Position numbers and translations under genes: made by a program. The notes under the pieces were generated by a model that did not search any database, was not told where the DNA came from, and saw only the letters and a list, made by a program, of their open reading frames with translations. From an uncultured Sphingomonadaceae bacterium (lineage in GTDB: Bacteria; Pseudomonadota; Alphaproteobacteria; Sphingomonadales; Sphingomonadaceae), in assembly GCA_947493195.1 (NCBI GenBank), contig CANLQG010000006.1, forward strand, positions 114,402 to 178,401: a DNA stretch of 64,000 nucleotides. Direction: 5' to 3'. This document shows, piece after piece, positions 16,246-24,671 of the stretch; within the stretch, counting starts at the first letter, position 1; each line of letters begins with the position of its first letter.

Positions 16246-16653
16246 ATGACAGCCCAGAAAGGCAGCGCCTTCCTTCTCAAGATCGGAGACGGCGCGCAGC
16301 CCCCCACCTACGAAACCGTTGCCGGTCTTCGCACCACGCAAATGTCTATCAACGGCGATGCCGTAGTGGTGACGCACAAGCAGTCCGGCGGCTGGCGAGA
16401 CCTGCTTTCGGGCGCTGGCACGCGCTCCGTTTCGGTTAGCGCAGCAGGCATTTTCCTTGGCAGCGACGCAGAGGCGGCCATCCGCGCCCATGCCCTGGCT
16501 GGCACGATCGAGGATTTCGAACTGTCTTTCGAGGACGGCGCGAAACTGCGCGGTCGCTTCCTCGTCCAGCGGCTCGACTACGCGGGCGATTTCAACGGAG
16601 AGCGCAATTACACGCTGCAATTGGAAAGCTCGGGGGCCGTGGTCCCGGCATGA
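16246..16653 (+). CDS. GTA major tail tube protein, TP901-1 type (gp9)
   Basis: 135 residues starting MTAQKGSAFLLKIGDG. The family pattern YETVAGLRTTQMSINGDAVVVTHKQSGGWRDLLSGAGTRSVSVSAAGIFLGSDAE and the closing DFNGERNYTLQLESSGAV are clear. It stacks as rings to make the non-contractile tail tube. ACCGGAGAACC upstream serves as ribosome site. Its stop overlaps the gp10 ATG (ATGA). Confidence 0.9.
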   Translation: MTAQKGSAFLLKIGDGAQPPTYETVAGLRTTQMSINGDAVVVTHKQSGGWRDLLSGAGTRSVSVSAAGIFLGSDAEAAIRAHALAGTIEDFELSFEDGAKLRGRFLVQRLDYAGDFNGERNYTLQLESSGAVVPA

Positions 16654-16964
16654 TCGATCCAGCCAATCCCGAACGCGGCGAGGCCTCTCTGGCCGTCGCC
16701 GGGCAGGTGCGCGTGCTGCGCCCCACTTTCAGCGCGCTTGTCGCTGCGGAAGAGGAACTCGGCCCGCTGTTCGCCCTGGTCGAGCGGGCCAGCGAAGGAC
16801 AGCTCCGGCTGGCGGAAATCGCCGGCCTGTTCTGGCATTGCTGCGAAGGGCGCGAGCGCGTCTCGCGCGAGGCGGTGGGCGAAGCGGTGATGGCCCTGGG
16901 CCTTGCCGGAGCCTCCGCACCCTTGCGCGAACTGCTGAAGCAAATCCTGCAAGGCCGGACATGA
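16650..16964 (+). CDS. GTA gp10, tail assembly chaperone-type protein
   Basis: 104 residues. NPERGEASLAVAGQVRVLRPTFSALVAAEEELG followed by LRLAEIAGLFWHCC fits the GTA gp10 / TAC family that binds the tape measure during tail assembly. ATGA overlap on both sides (with gp9 and with the next small gene). Length is normal for the family. Confidence 0.8.
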   Translation: MIDPANPERGEASLAVAGQVRVLRPTFSALVAAEEELGPLFALVERASEGQLRLAEIAGLFWHCCEGRERVSREAVGEAVMALGLAGASAPLRELLKQILQGRT

Positions 16965-17179
16965 CCCTTCGACAGGCGCAGGGCGAGCGGGAGCGGTTCG
17001 GCGACCATGCGCGGCGCCTTGCCGGTGTGGCCGCACGCCTCTTCGGCTGGCCACCGCACTGGTTCTGGCAAACCACGCCGCGCGAATTCGCCAGTATTTT
17101 CGAAACACCCGATGGCCAGGCGGACGGCATGAGCCGCGCCGACCTCGACCGTCTCCTGGAGCAAGACAGCAATGGATGA
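16961..17179 (+). CDS. tail assembly chaperone, TAC_6-like small protein
   Basis: 72 residues. The diagnostic stretch HWFWQTTPREFASIFE matches the short W-x-x-TP-x-E motif of TAC_6-type chaperones (Rhodobacter gene between gp10 and gp11). It overlaps gp10 (ATGA) and the tape measure gene (8 bases), so gp10, this gene and gp11 form a tightly coupled assembly unit. An odd QAQGER near the N-terminus is low-complexity only. Confidence 0.78.
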   Translation: MTLRQAQGERERFGDHARRLAGVAARLFGWPPHWFWQTTPREFASIFETPDGQADGMSRADLDRLLEQDSNG

Positions 17180-17756
17180 CACCGTTGAAACCCTGATGGT
17201 CGACGTGCGCGCCAGCACCAGCGGCTTTCGCGCCGATGTGGAATCGATGCGCACCAGCCTCGATACCTCGCTGCTCGATGGCTTTTCCCGTGCTGGCAAC
17301 GTGCTGGAGCGCGGCCTGCTGTCCGCCATCCGTCGCGGCAAGCTGGGCTTCGACGAGTTGAAGAACGTGGCCTTCGATGCGCTGAACCAGATTGCCGCCC
17401 AGGCCGTGCAATCGGGCATCGCGCACCTGTTCGGTAACGGCAAGGACAGCGGAGCGAGCGGCCTCGGCTCGCTGCTTAACGGCGTAATCGGCTCCGTCTT
17501 CGGACTGCCGGGGCGCGCCACCGGCGGACCTGTCGCACCCGGCAGCGCCTACCTCGTGGGCGAGCGCGGGCCGGAACTGTTCGTGCCCACCAGCGCGGGG
17601 CGGGTCGAGGCAGGGCTCTCGCAGCACGGTGGTTCGAGGGACGTGCGCGTATCGATCAACCTTTCTGCGCCGCGCGGCACCGACGCACCGGTGATGCTGC
17701 AACGTTCATCCCGCCAGGTCGCCAGCGCGGTCGCCCGCGCCATGCGCAATAGTTGA
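17172..17756 (+). CDS. GTA tail tape measure protein (gp11)
   Basis: 194 residues, short for phage tape measures but close to the size of the GTA version. Central helical part (SLLDGFSRAGNVLERGLLSAIRRGKLGFDELKNVAFDALNQIAAQA), then the conserved GRATGGPVAPGSAYLVGERGPELFVPTSAG motif near 115-145. Its length sets tail length. Followed at once by hairpin repeat copy C, which separates it from gp12. Confidence 0.85.
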   Translation: MDDTVETLMVDVRASTSGFRADVESMRTSLDTSLLDGFSRAGNVLERGLLSAIRRGKLGFDELKNVAFDALNQIAAQAVQSGIAHLFGNGKDSGASGLGSLLNGVIGSVFGLPGRATGGPVAPGSAYLVGERGPELFVPTSAGRVEAGLSQHGGSRDVRVSINLSAPRGTDAPVMLQRSSRQVASAVARAMRNS

Positions 17757-17758
17757 TC

Positions 17759-17848
17759 CTCAAGCGCCGGCGCGGGCGTCCGCCCGCTTGGCTTTCGCGC
17801 CATAAGGCGCGGCGGCCGTTCGGCCTTGCGGTCCGCATGTGCGGACCG
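17759..17848 (+). repeat. modular hairpin repeat, family 1 copy C
   Basis: Starts two bases after the gp11 stop. CTCAAGCGCCGG lead; stem GCGGGCG-TC-CGCCCGC (17772-17787); linker TTGGCTTTC; stem GCGCC-ATAA-GGCGC (17797-17810); stem GGCCG-TT-CGGCC (17814-17825); TTGCGG; and a perfect nine-base stem CGGTCCGCA-TG-TGCGGACCG (17829-17848). It fills the whole gp11-gp12 gap apart from the gp12 ribosome site. Confidence 0.85.
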
Positions 17849-17872
17849 AGGAACCCCTGAATCGAGGTAATT

Positions 17873-20191
17873 ATGGCCTACTGGCTCGCCCGGACACGCA
17901 CCGGGCAGGATACCGATTTCATCCAGCGTTTCGATCCGCGCTTCTGGACCGTCGATTTCCCGCGCGGGGACATGGCCTCGGTCGTCACGACCGGCGCGGA
18001 CGCGCTGCGGGTGGACGTGGAACTGCACAGGGGCAGCGGTCTCGTCGGCCTGATCTGGGAAAGCGAGGATCGCTTCGACCATCCGCTGCTCGCCTACGAT
18101 ACCGACCGCGACTATTCGCGCACCACGCTCAGCTTTCGCTGGCGTAGCGAAGGCGTGCTGCCTCTTGATGCGGTGCATGGCCCCACGCTAACCATCGAAG
18201 GGCGCGATCCCTCCGGCAATGCGCGCAACTGGTACGTGCGGTTGTGGAACTATGCCGACGGAACGCCGCGCGATGCACTGGTCACGCTGCCATTCTCGGC
18301 CTTGCGCGAAGGCTGGCTGGCGGACGGCGCAGTGGTGGAACCGGCGGATATCGACCGCATGTTCATCTCCCTGGTCGCGCCTGCCTACGACCCTGTGGCA
18401 ACAGGCCTGCTGCCCCGGCGCAGCAACGGCTGGGTCGAACTGACGCAGATGCACTGCGACGGCGACCGGGCTATGCTGACCGTGGGCGACGTGATCGTTC
18501 CGCCCCACGGCCTGCACATGTGTACCGCTTACGACGACAGCTACAACCTTACACCGGCGCGCATGATGCGCTCCATCATGCAGCTGGGGTACCGCGATGC
18601 GCTGGTCCACTACATCGGGATGAGCCATTATTACCAGCTGGCCCGGAACCAGGACAAGCTGGTGGCCGAGCCGACCGGCGTGCTGTGCCAGCCGTGCATC
18701 GCCTGGCACGAGGATTTCTTCGCCCGCTGTGTCGAATTTGGTTTTCAGCCGGTGGTATCCCTGTCTTACGAACTGTTTGCCGAACATTGCCCGCCGAACT
18801 GGGCTCAGCGTACCTTCGACGGCGAAATGGCGTTGACCGGTTGGGATCCGCCTTCCACCCTCATCTCCCCTGTTTCCAGCAAGGGCGGCTATTTCCTGCG
18901 CCAGATCGCCACGAAACTGGTGCTGCAAATGATGGCCGCAGGGCTGCCGGTGCATTTCCAGATCGGCGAGCCGTGGTGGTGGGTCACACCTGACGGAAAG
19001 CTGTGTGCCTACGACGACAGCGTGCGCACCAGCAAGCCCGACGCCCCCGACATTCCGGACCTGACAGTCCCGCTGGACCAGGCGCAGCTTGCCCACCTCG
19101 ATTGGGCCGGGGATCGGCTGGCGTTCTCCACCAAGCTTGTGCGCGATACGGTAAAAGCCGTCGCGGGCAGCGATGCGCAGGTCTATCTGCTGCTGTTCAC
19201 TCCAACCGTCCTCGATCCGAAATGGCCGGAACTGCGCCGCGCCAACATGCCGAAAGGCTGGGCTTTCCCCGTCTACGACCGGCTGCAACTGGAAGACTAC
19301 GACTGGCTGACAGGGGGCGCCGAGGCGCGGCGGTTGAAAGCCTACGCCGAAGTGCAGCAGCGCCTGAATTACCCGACCCAATTGCAGGACTATCTTTCCG
19401 GCTTCGTGCTCGACCCCGCCGATGCCGAGAGTTTCTGGCAGCTGATCGACGACGGCGTGGATGAAGCCGCTGCCCGCGGCATCGCGCGCCAGTTCGTCTG
19501 GGCCATGCCCCAGGTGCTGCGCGACGGGTACGTACGCCTGCCGAAGTCACAGGAGGACCAATTGCAAGCTTTCGACGATGTGCTCTACCCGCTGGCGCTG
19601 GGGCGCGATACTGCCGCCAGCCCCGAATTTTCCACCTCGATTTCGCTCACCGCATCCGGTTTCGAGCGGCGCAACAGCCAGTGGAGCGATGCGCGCATGC
19701 ATTACGATGTCGGGCCGGGCCTCAGGTCCGAAGCAGAACTGGGCGTGCTATTGCAGTTCTTCCGCGCCCGCCGCGGCCCGGCGCGCGGCTTCCGCCTGGA
19801 AGACCCGTTCGACTTCAGTTCCAACGGCCTCACCGGCAATCCGGGACCGACCGACCAGCTTATCGGCACGGGCGACGGCCTTGCCGCGACGTTCCGCCTT
19901 TCGAAATCCTATGGTGACGGCGACGACCCGCAGGTGCGCCAGATCACCCGACCCCGCGCCGAGACGATCCGTGTCAGCGTGGACGGGACCGAAACGACGG
20001 ACTGGACTTTGCAACCCGGCGGGCGCGTGGTGCTGAGCGATGCCCCGCCCGAAGGCGCCGAAGTGCGGGCAGGCTTCCTCTTCGACGTTCCCGTGCGATT
20101 CGCGCAGGACAGGCTGGACATTTCCGGCTCTACCTTTGCCGCGGGCGAAGCGCCCTCTGTGCCGCTGATCGAAGTGCGCGAGGACACATGA
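17873..20191 (+). CDS. GTA gp12: DUF2460 tail protein fused to a TIM-barrel-like N-terminal region
   Basis: 772 residues, more than three times the ~210 of RcGTA gp12. The DUF2460 domain is C-terminal, from about residue 580 (SPEFSTSISLTASGFERRNSQWSD, then FFRARRGPARGFRLEDPFDFSS). Residues ~1-200 look like a beta sandwich (WYVRLWNYADG). Residues ~200-560 alternate strands and helices like a glycoside-hydrolase TIM barrel, with acids at strand ends in VVSLSYELFAEHC and VHFQIGEPWWWVTPDG and a late VYLLLFTPTVLDP strand. It is probably a distal-tail protein that contacts and may cut cell-surface polysaccharide. The DUF2460 part is clear; barrel and enzyme activity are inference. Confidence 0.85.
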   Translation: MAYWLARTRTGQDTDFIQRFDPRFWTVDFPRGDMASVVTTGADALRVDVELHRGSGLVGLIWESEDRFDHPLLAYDTDRDYSRTTLSFRWRSEGVLPLDAVHGPTLTIEGRDPSGNARNWYVRLWNYADGTPRDALVTLPFSALREGWLADGAVVEPADIDRMFISLVAPAYDPVATGLLPRRSNGWVELTQMHCDGDRAMLTVGDVIVPPHGLHMCTAYDDSYNLTPARMMRSIMQLGYRDALVHYIGMSHYYQLARNQDKLVAEPTGVLCQPCIAWHEDFFARCVEFGFQPVVSLSYELFAEHCPPNWAQRTFDGEMALTGWDPPSTLISPVSSKGGYFLRQIATKLVLQMMAAGLPVHFQIGEPWWWVTPDGKLCAYDDSVRTSKPDAPDIPDLTVPLDQAQLAHLDWAGDRLAFSTKLVRDTVKAVAGSDAQVYLLLFTPTVLDPKWPELRRANMPKGWAFPVYDRLQLEDYDWLTGGAEARRLKAYAEVQQRLNYPTQLQDYLSGFVLDPADAESFWQLIDDGVDEAAARGIARQFVWAMPQVLRDGYVRLPKSQEDQLQAFDDVLYPLALGRDTAASPEFSTSISLTASGFERRNSQWSDARMHYDVGPGLRSEAELGVLLQFFRARRGPARGFRLEDPFDFSSNGLTGNPGPTDQLIGTGDGLAATFRLSKSYGDGDDPQVRQITRPRAETIRVSVDGTETTDWTLQPGGRVVLSDAPPEGAEVRAGFLFDVPVRFAQDRLDISGSTFAAGEAPSVPLIEVREDT

Positions 20192-21012
20192 GCCCGGTTT
20201 TCTTCGCCAGCGAGCTGGAAGGCGTCGCCACATACTGGCGCATCATGCGCCGCGACGGGGTGACGCTGGCCTTTACCAGCCACAATCGCCCCCTGACGTT
20301 CGAGGGCATCACCCATCTCGCGGCACCGGGCATGCTTCCTTCTGCCATCCGCCGCACGGCACGGCTGGAGCGTGACAGTGTCGAGGTGCAGGGCATCCTC
20401 TCTCATGACGCCATCGCCGAAATCGATCTCGAGGCCGGCCGCTATGCCGAGGCCCGCGTGACGATTGGCCTGGTTGATTGGGAAAGCCTTTCCCATTCCA
20501 GCCTGTTCCAAGGCACGCTTGGCAATGTCTCTGCCGAAGACCACGGCTTCACCGCCGAATTGCGCTCCGCCAAGGCCGCGCTGGAACAGGACTTCGTCCC
20601 GCGTACCAGCCCAACCTGCCGCGCCGCCTTCTGCGATGCGGCCTGCAGGCTTAACCCGGCGCCATTCACCCGCATCGCGAAAATCTCCGCCGTGAATGCA
20701 GATGCCAACAGCGTCACCTTCGACGCCGGTGCCTCGGCAGCCGCTTTCCTGCACGGACAGGTGCGCTGGATCGACGGGCCCCATGCCGGCATCACCATGC
20801 GCGTGGTCGACGTTCAGGACGGCGCGCTGGTTCTCGACCAGTCCATCGCTGCCAGCCGGCTGGAAAGCGGACAGCGCGCCTACCTGCGGGAGGGGTGCGA
20901 CCATACCGTGGGCACCTGCGCCAGCCGCTTTGCCAATGCTGCCAATTTCCAGGGGGAGCCGTTCCTGCCGGGCAGCGACCTGTTGACCCGCTATCCCACC
21001 AGCGCATCGTGA
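20188..21012 (+). CDS. GTA gp13, DUF2163 hub protein with cysteine cluster
   Basis: 274 residues. DUF2163 N-terminal region (VATYWRIMRRDGVTLAFTSHNRPLTFEG) and a C-terminal BR0599-like region ending EGEPFLPGSDLLTRYP. Five cysteines in the second half, C144, C149, C153 (PTCRAAFCDAACR), C237 and C244 (EGCDHTVGTC), fit the [4Fe-4S]-binding hub protein reported for the RcGTA tail tip. ATGA overlap with gp12 and GTGA overlap with gp14. Cluster ligation is inferred from that homology. Confidence 0.87.
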   Translation: MSPVFFASELEGVATYWRIMRRDGVTLAFTSHNRPLTFEGITHLAAPGMLPSAIRRTARLERDSVEVQGILSHDAIAEIDLEAGRYAEARVTIGLVDWESLSHSSLFQGTLGNVSAEDHGFTAELRSAKAALEQDFVPRTSPTCRAAFCDAACRLNPAPFTRIAKISAVNADANSVTFDAGASAAAFLHGQVRWIDGPHAGITMRVVDVQDGALVLDQSIAASRLESGQRAYLREGCDHTVGTCASRFANAANFQGEPFLPGSDLLTRYPTSAS

Positions 21013-21416
21013 CTGCGGCGCAGGCGCTGGCCCGCGCGGCCAGCGAACTTGTCGGCGCGCCTTTCCGGCTGCGCGGGCGCGATCCGCAAACGGGGCTCGA
21101 CTGCATCGGTGTGGTGACCACTGCCCTGGCCCGCGCCGGCCGCGCTCCGCCGACATTGCCGCATTACGCGATGCGCAACGTCTGTTGTGCGCACTTCCTC
21201 GAATTGCTTCCCCATGTTGGTCTTGTACCCAGCCGAGCTGGCCCAGCACCCGGAGACGTGCTCCTGCTGCGCCCATCTGCCGCGCAGTACCATCTTGCGA
21301 TCATCGGCCCCTCCGGCCTGCTCGTCCACGCCCATGCCGGCCTTGGCCGCGTGGTGGAAAGCCCTGCTCCGCTGCCCTGGCCCGTACAGGCCCACTGGCA
21401 CCTGATCGAGAACTGA
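21009..21416 (+). CDS. GTA NlpC/P60-type cell-wall peptidase (gp14)
   Basis: 135 residues, starting at a GTG (21009) that overlaps the gp13 stop as GTGA. The catalytic triad of the NlpC/P60 fold is visible: C32 in TGLDCIGVV, H95 in QYHLAII, and a third polar site in LLVHAHAG (107-109). It sits at the tail tip and should cleave peptidoglycan peptides during DNA entry. Typical length for GTA gp14. Confidence 0.87.
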   Translation: MTAAQALARAASELVGAPFRLRGRDPQTGLDCIGVVTTALARAGRAPPTLPHYAMRNVCCAHFLELLPHVGLVPSRAGPAPGDVLLLRPSAAQYHLAIIGPSGLLVHAHAGLGRVVESPAPLPWPVQAHWHLIEN

Positions 21417-21426
21417 AGGAAACCTC

Positions 21427-23610
21427 ATGGCTACTCTCGTACTCACCGCCGTCGGAACCGCCATCGGCGGGCCGCTCGGCGGCGCGCTGGGCTCGTTGCT
21501 CGGCAGCCAGCTCGACGGCGCGCTGTTCGGCTCTTCCGGTCGCGAGGGCCCGCGCCTGCAGGAACTCAGCGTCACCACGTCCAGCTACGGCACGGCGGTT
21601 CCGCGCCATTTCGGCACCATGCGCGCACCCGGCTCGATCATCTGGGCTACCGACCTCGTCGAAAGCAGCGAAGAAGCGGGCGGCGGCAAGGGCAGCCCCT
21701 CTGTAACGACCTACAGCTATTCCACCTCGTTTGCCGTTGCCCTGGCCAGCAGGCCTATCACCACGGTCCGGCGTATCTGGGCCGATGGCAACCTGCTCCG
21801 CGGTGCGGCGGGAGACCTGAAGGTAGGTGGCACGTTCCGTCTCCATTCCGGGCATGGAGACCAACAGTCCGACCCGCTGATTGCTGCCGACAGGGGCGCG
21901 CAATGCCCGGCTTTTCGCGGTCTCGCCTATTGCGTGTTCGAGGACCTGCAACTGGGGGACTTCGGCAATCGCATTCCCGCCCTGACGTTCGAGATCGTGG
22001 CAGACGATGGAGAGGTATCGCTACAGGCAATTCTGGCTCCTGCCGATGGCAAGAGCAGCGTGGACCGCCCCCTTGCCGATCTGCAGGGTTATTCGGACAC
22101 CGGCGGGCCGCTCCAGTCCGTGCTCGATTCGGTCGGTCGCCTCTATCCGCTGGCCTGCGATGCCAGCAGTGCGCGGCTGGCTTTCTTCGATGGCCACCCT
22201 TCGGCCCAGCCGGTTATCCAGCTTCCCGAAGCCGCGGTAGACGTATCGCGCGAAGGCTTTGGTGCCACATCGGGCCGGGCCCGGCAGACCCGCGCTGATA
22301 GGGCGGAAATTCCGTCTGGCCTGCGCTATTACGATGTCGGGCGCGACTATCAGGCAGGTCTGCAACGTGCCGGGGGCCGGGCACAGGCGGGCCGCAGCAG
22401 GATAGTCGAGTTTCCCGGCGCGCTCGTCGCGGCAAAGGCGCGCAAGCTGGCCGACGACGCGGCAGAACGCGCCGGGTGGTCGCAGGAGCGGCTGGCGTAC
22501 CGCGTCGCGCAACTCGATCCTTCGATCGGGCCCGGAAAGATCGTTTCGGTGCCGGGTCGAAGCGGGATCTGGCGGATCGAGGCGTGGGAATGGCGCGAGA
22601 ACGGCCTCGAACTGGAATTGCTGCGCCTGCCCTATCTTCGCGGCGCGCAAGTGACCACTGATGCAGGTGTGTCCGCAACGCCGAGGGACAAGGTCGCCAC
22701 CCCCACCACGCTTCGCGCTTTCGAGCTTCCCTGGGACGGCCAGGGTTCGGCTGACCAACGACAGGTTTTTGCGGCTCCCAGCTCAGCCAGTGCCGGCTGG
22801 ACGGGGGCGACGCTTTATGCAGAGCGCGGTGGCAGCCTCGTTCCCATCGGCGGAACCGGCACGAGGCGCAGCGTGACCGGCGCGACAACTTCGCCGCTTG
22901 CACCCAGCCGCGCATGCCTTGTCGACCGGCTGGCCACTCTCCAAGTGAAGCTCGATTCGGCAGACTTCGTGCTGGCCACTGCCACGCTGGAGGATGTGGC
23001 CAATGGCGCCAATCGGGCCTTGGTAGGCAGAGAGGTCATCCAGTTCTGCAAGGCCGACAACCTCGGCGGCGGACACTGGCGACTTAGCGGACTGCTGCGC
23101 GGTCGCGGGGGAACCGAACCTGTCGCAGCGGCAGGAACGCCGCAGGGGGCGGATTTCGTGTTGCTTGATCAAAAGCCCCTCGCCATCGCGGCGGGCGAAA
23201 TTGGCGATAGCTCGACGATCGCTGCCATCGGGCTAGCCGACAACGAACCCGTCATTGCCCCGATCATTGGACCGGGCCGAAGCCGCAAGCCGCTGATGCC
23301 GGTCCATGGCCGGGTCGCAACGCGCGAAGGTGCGGGCCTGGCGCTTTCCTGGCGCCGTCGCTCTCGCGGCAGCTGGACCTGGGACGGCTCGGTCGACGTA
23401 CCCTTGAACGAGCAGTTCGAGCGATACGAACTCGGTCTGGGCGATCCGGACAAACCGAGCGCCAGCTGGGAAACCGCCGTACCTGCGCTTCTGCTCGACG
23501 CCGCTACCCGCAGCCAACTCGCTGCCGAATTTCCCGGCACCCCCTTGTGGGTGCGCCAGATCGGCACGCACGACCGCTCCGAAGCCCTGTTCCTGACCAC
23601 CATTAGCTGA
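21427..23610 (+). CDS. GTA host-specificity/tail-tip protein (gp15), short form
   Basis: 727 residues, roughly half of RcGTA gp15 (~1300). The glycine-rich start VGTAIGGPLGGALGSLLGSQ, then LQELSVTTSSYGTAVPRHFGTMRAPGSIIWATDLVE and the PALTFEIV stretch match the gp15 N-terminus, and the middle (KIVSVPGRSGIWRIEAWEWRENGLELELLRLPY) matches the phage-tail_3 region; the end has a ligand-binding-like LRGRGGTEPV stretch. The TIM-barrel (GTA_TIM) segment that lies between these parts in Rhodobacter appears to be absent here. It forms the tail-tip megatron that touches the recipient. Confidence 0.88.
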   Translation: MATLVLTAVGTAIGGPLGGALGSLLGSQLDGALFGSSGREGPRLQELSVTTSSYGTAVPRHFGTMRAPGSIIWATDLVESSEEAGGGKGSPSVTTYSYSTSFAVALASRPITTVRRIWADGNLLRGAAGDLKVGGTFRLHSGHGDQQSDPLIAADRGAQCPAFRGLAYCVFEDLQLGDFGNRIPALTFEIVADDGEVSLQAILAPADGKSSVDRPLADLQGYSDTGGPLQSVLDSVGRLYPLACDASSARLAFFDGHPSAQPVIQLPEAAVDVSREGFGATSGRARQTRADRAEIPSGLRYYDVGRDYQAGLQRAGGRAQAGRSRIVEFPGALVAAKARKLADDAAERAGWSQERLAYRVAQLDPSIGPGKIVSVPGRSGIWRIEAWEWRENGLELELLRLPYLRGAQVTTDAGVSATPRDKVATPTTLRAFELPWDGQGSADQRQVFAAPSSASAGWTGATLYAERGGSLVPIGGTGTRRSVTGATTSPLAPSRACLVDRLATLQVKLDSADFVLATATLEDVANGANRALVGREVIQFCKADNLGGGHWRLSGLLRGRGGTEPVAAAGTPQGADFVLLDQKPLAIAAGEIGDSSTIAAIGLADNEPVIAPIIGPGRSRKPLMPVHGRVATREGAGLALSWRRRSRGSWTWDGSVDVPLNEQFERYELGLGDPDKPSASWETAVPALLLDAATRSQLAAEFPGTPLWVRQIGTHDRSEALFLTTIS

Positions 23611-23617
23611 GGCCATC

Positions 23618-24076
23618 ATGACCGACATTTTTTCCTTCGCATCGACCACCCCGCGCCTTGGCCTGCCCAACCTGTTCACCGCGCAGGCGCAGAAAGAATT
23701 CACCGTGAATGAGGCTTTTGCCCTCATCGATGCCCTCCTGCATGCGGCGGTCGAAGGCGAGGCAGACGCGCCTCCTTCCGACCCAGGCGAAGGTGAATGC
23801 TGGCTCATCGGAAGCGCTCCGAGCGGAGACTGGACCGGACAACCGGGGCGGATAGCCTTCCGACAGAGCGGCAACTGGCTGTTTGCCGCCCCCGTCGAAG
23901 GCATGACAGTCTACGACAGGTCCACCGGGCTGCTGGTCCGCTTTAGAGATGAATGGGTGAGGGGTGCGAGTGTGGCGGTGCCAACTGGCGGTGAGGTGAT
24001 AGACTTCGAAGCGCGTGCCTCTCTCGGCGAGCTTGTCGCCAATCTGAATGCTCTGGGCATCCTGCCCGCGTCATGA
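23618..24076 (+). CDS. DUF2793 protein, last GTA cluster gene
   Basis: 152 residues starting MTDIFSFASTTPRLGLPNLFTAQAQKEFTVNEAFALIDALLHAAVEG, the hallmark of DUF2793 (tail-associated or cell-binding proteins). SDPGEGECWLIG, WTGQPGRIAFRQSGNWLFAAP and GMTVYDRSTGLLVRF continue the family pattern. It follows gp15 by seven bases. It may attach to the recipient surface like the extra tail-fibre proteins of RcGTA (inference). Confidence 0.83.
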   Translation: MTDIFSFASTTPRLGLPNLFTAQAQKEFTVNEAFALIDALLHAAVEGEADAPPSDPGEGECWLIGSAPSGDWTGQPGRIAFRQSGNWLFAAPVEGMTVYDRSTGLLVRFRDEWVRGASVAVPTGGEVIDFEARASLGELVANLNALGILPAS

Positions 24077-24135
24077 GGACCTTATGACGCGAACATGCGT
24101 AGTGAAGGATGAAACCCGTTGAAGGAGCTCACCAA

Positions 24136-24666
24136 ATGCATCGCGCAAAACTTCCCCTCGCTGCTCTTGCCGCCCTCGCCATAAGCGGTTGCGCCACCAC
24201 CTACGAAGACCCGGCAACCGAAGTGGGTAGCGCAACGATTTCCGACCGCTCCGGCAATAGCGTGGGTACGGCGATGCTCTACGCACAGGACGGTGAAGTA
24301 ACCGTATCGGTTTCGCTCAACGGTGTCTCGCAGGGCACGCACGCGGTCCACCTGCACACGACAGGCGATTGCAGCGCCGCCGACTTTACGTCTGCCGGGG
24401 GGCACCTCAATCCCATGGGGAACGAACATGGCACGATGAACCCGCAAGGCGCGCATCTGGGCGATCTTCCCAATGTCGAGGTTTCCACCGCCGGCATTGG
24501 TTCATCCAGCACCATCTTGCGCGGAAACAGTGCCACGGTGATCTCGCAAATCTTCGATGCCGATGGCACGGCCCTGGTCGTGCACGAAGGTGCGGATGAC
24601 TACATGACCGATCCCGCAGGGGCGGCCGGTAGCCGGGTGGCCTGCGGGGTGTTCTCCCGCAGCTGA
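24136..24666 (+). CDS. sodC: Cu/Zn superoxide dismutase, lipoprotein
   Basis: 176 residues from MHRAKLPLAA with AAGGAG at 24122-24127; an in-frame start nine codons upstream lacks one. Lipobox ISGC puts C19 as lipidated. Metal ligands: HAVHLHTTGDC (two His and a disulfide Cys), GGHLNP, GAHLGDLPN, VVHEGADDY with bridging His/Asp, and GSRVACGV with the second disulfide Cys. It removes superoxide in the periplasm. It lies 59 bases after the GTA cluster on the same strand; I see no shared regulation. Confidence 0.93.
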   Translation: MHRAKLPLAALAALAISGCATTYEDPATEVGSATISDRSGNSVGTAMLYAQDGEVTVSVSLNGVSQGTHAVHLHTTGDCSAADFTSAGGHLNPMGNEHGTMNPQGAHLGDLPNVEVSTAGIGSSSTILRGNSATVISQIFDADGTALVVHEGADDYMTDPAGAAGSRVACGVFSRS

Positions 24667-24671
24667 GGCTG

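Noticed and set aside
9782..24076. Intact temperate prophage
   Set aside because: No integrase, repressor, replication, holin/endolysin or attachment sites; gene order and sizes match GTAs.
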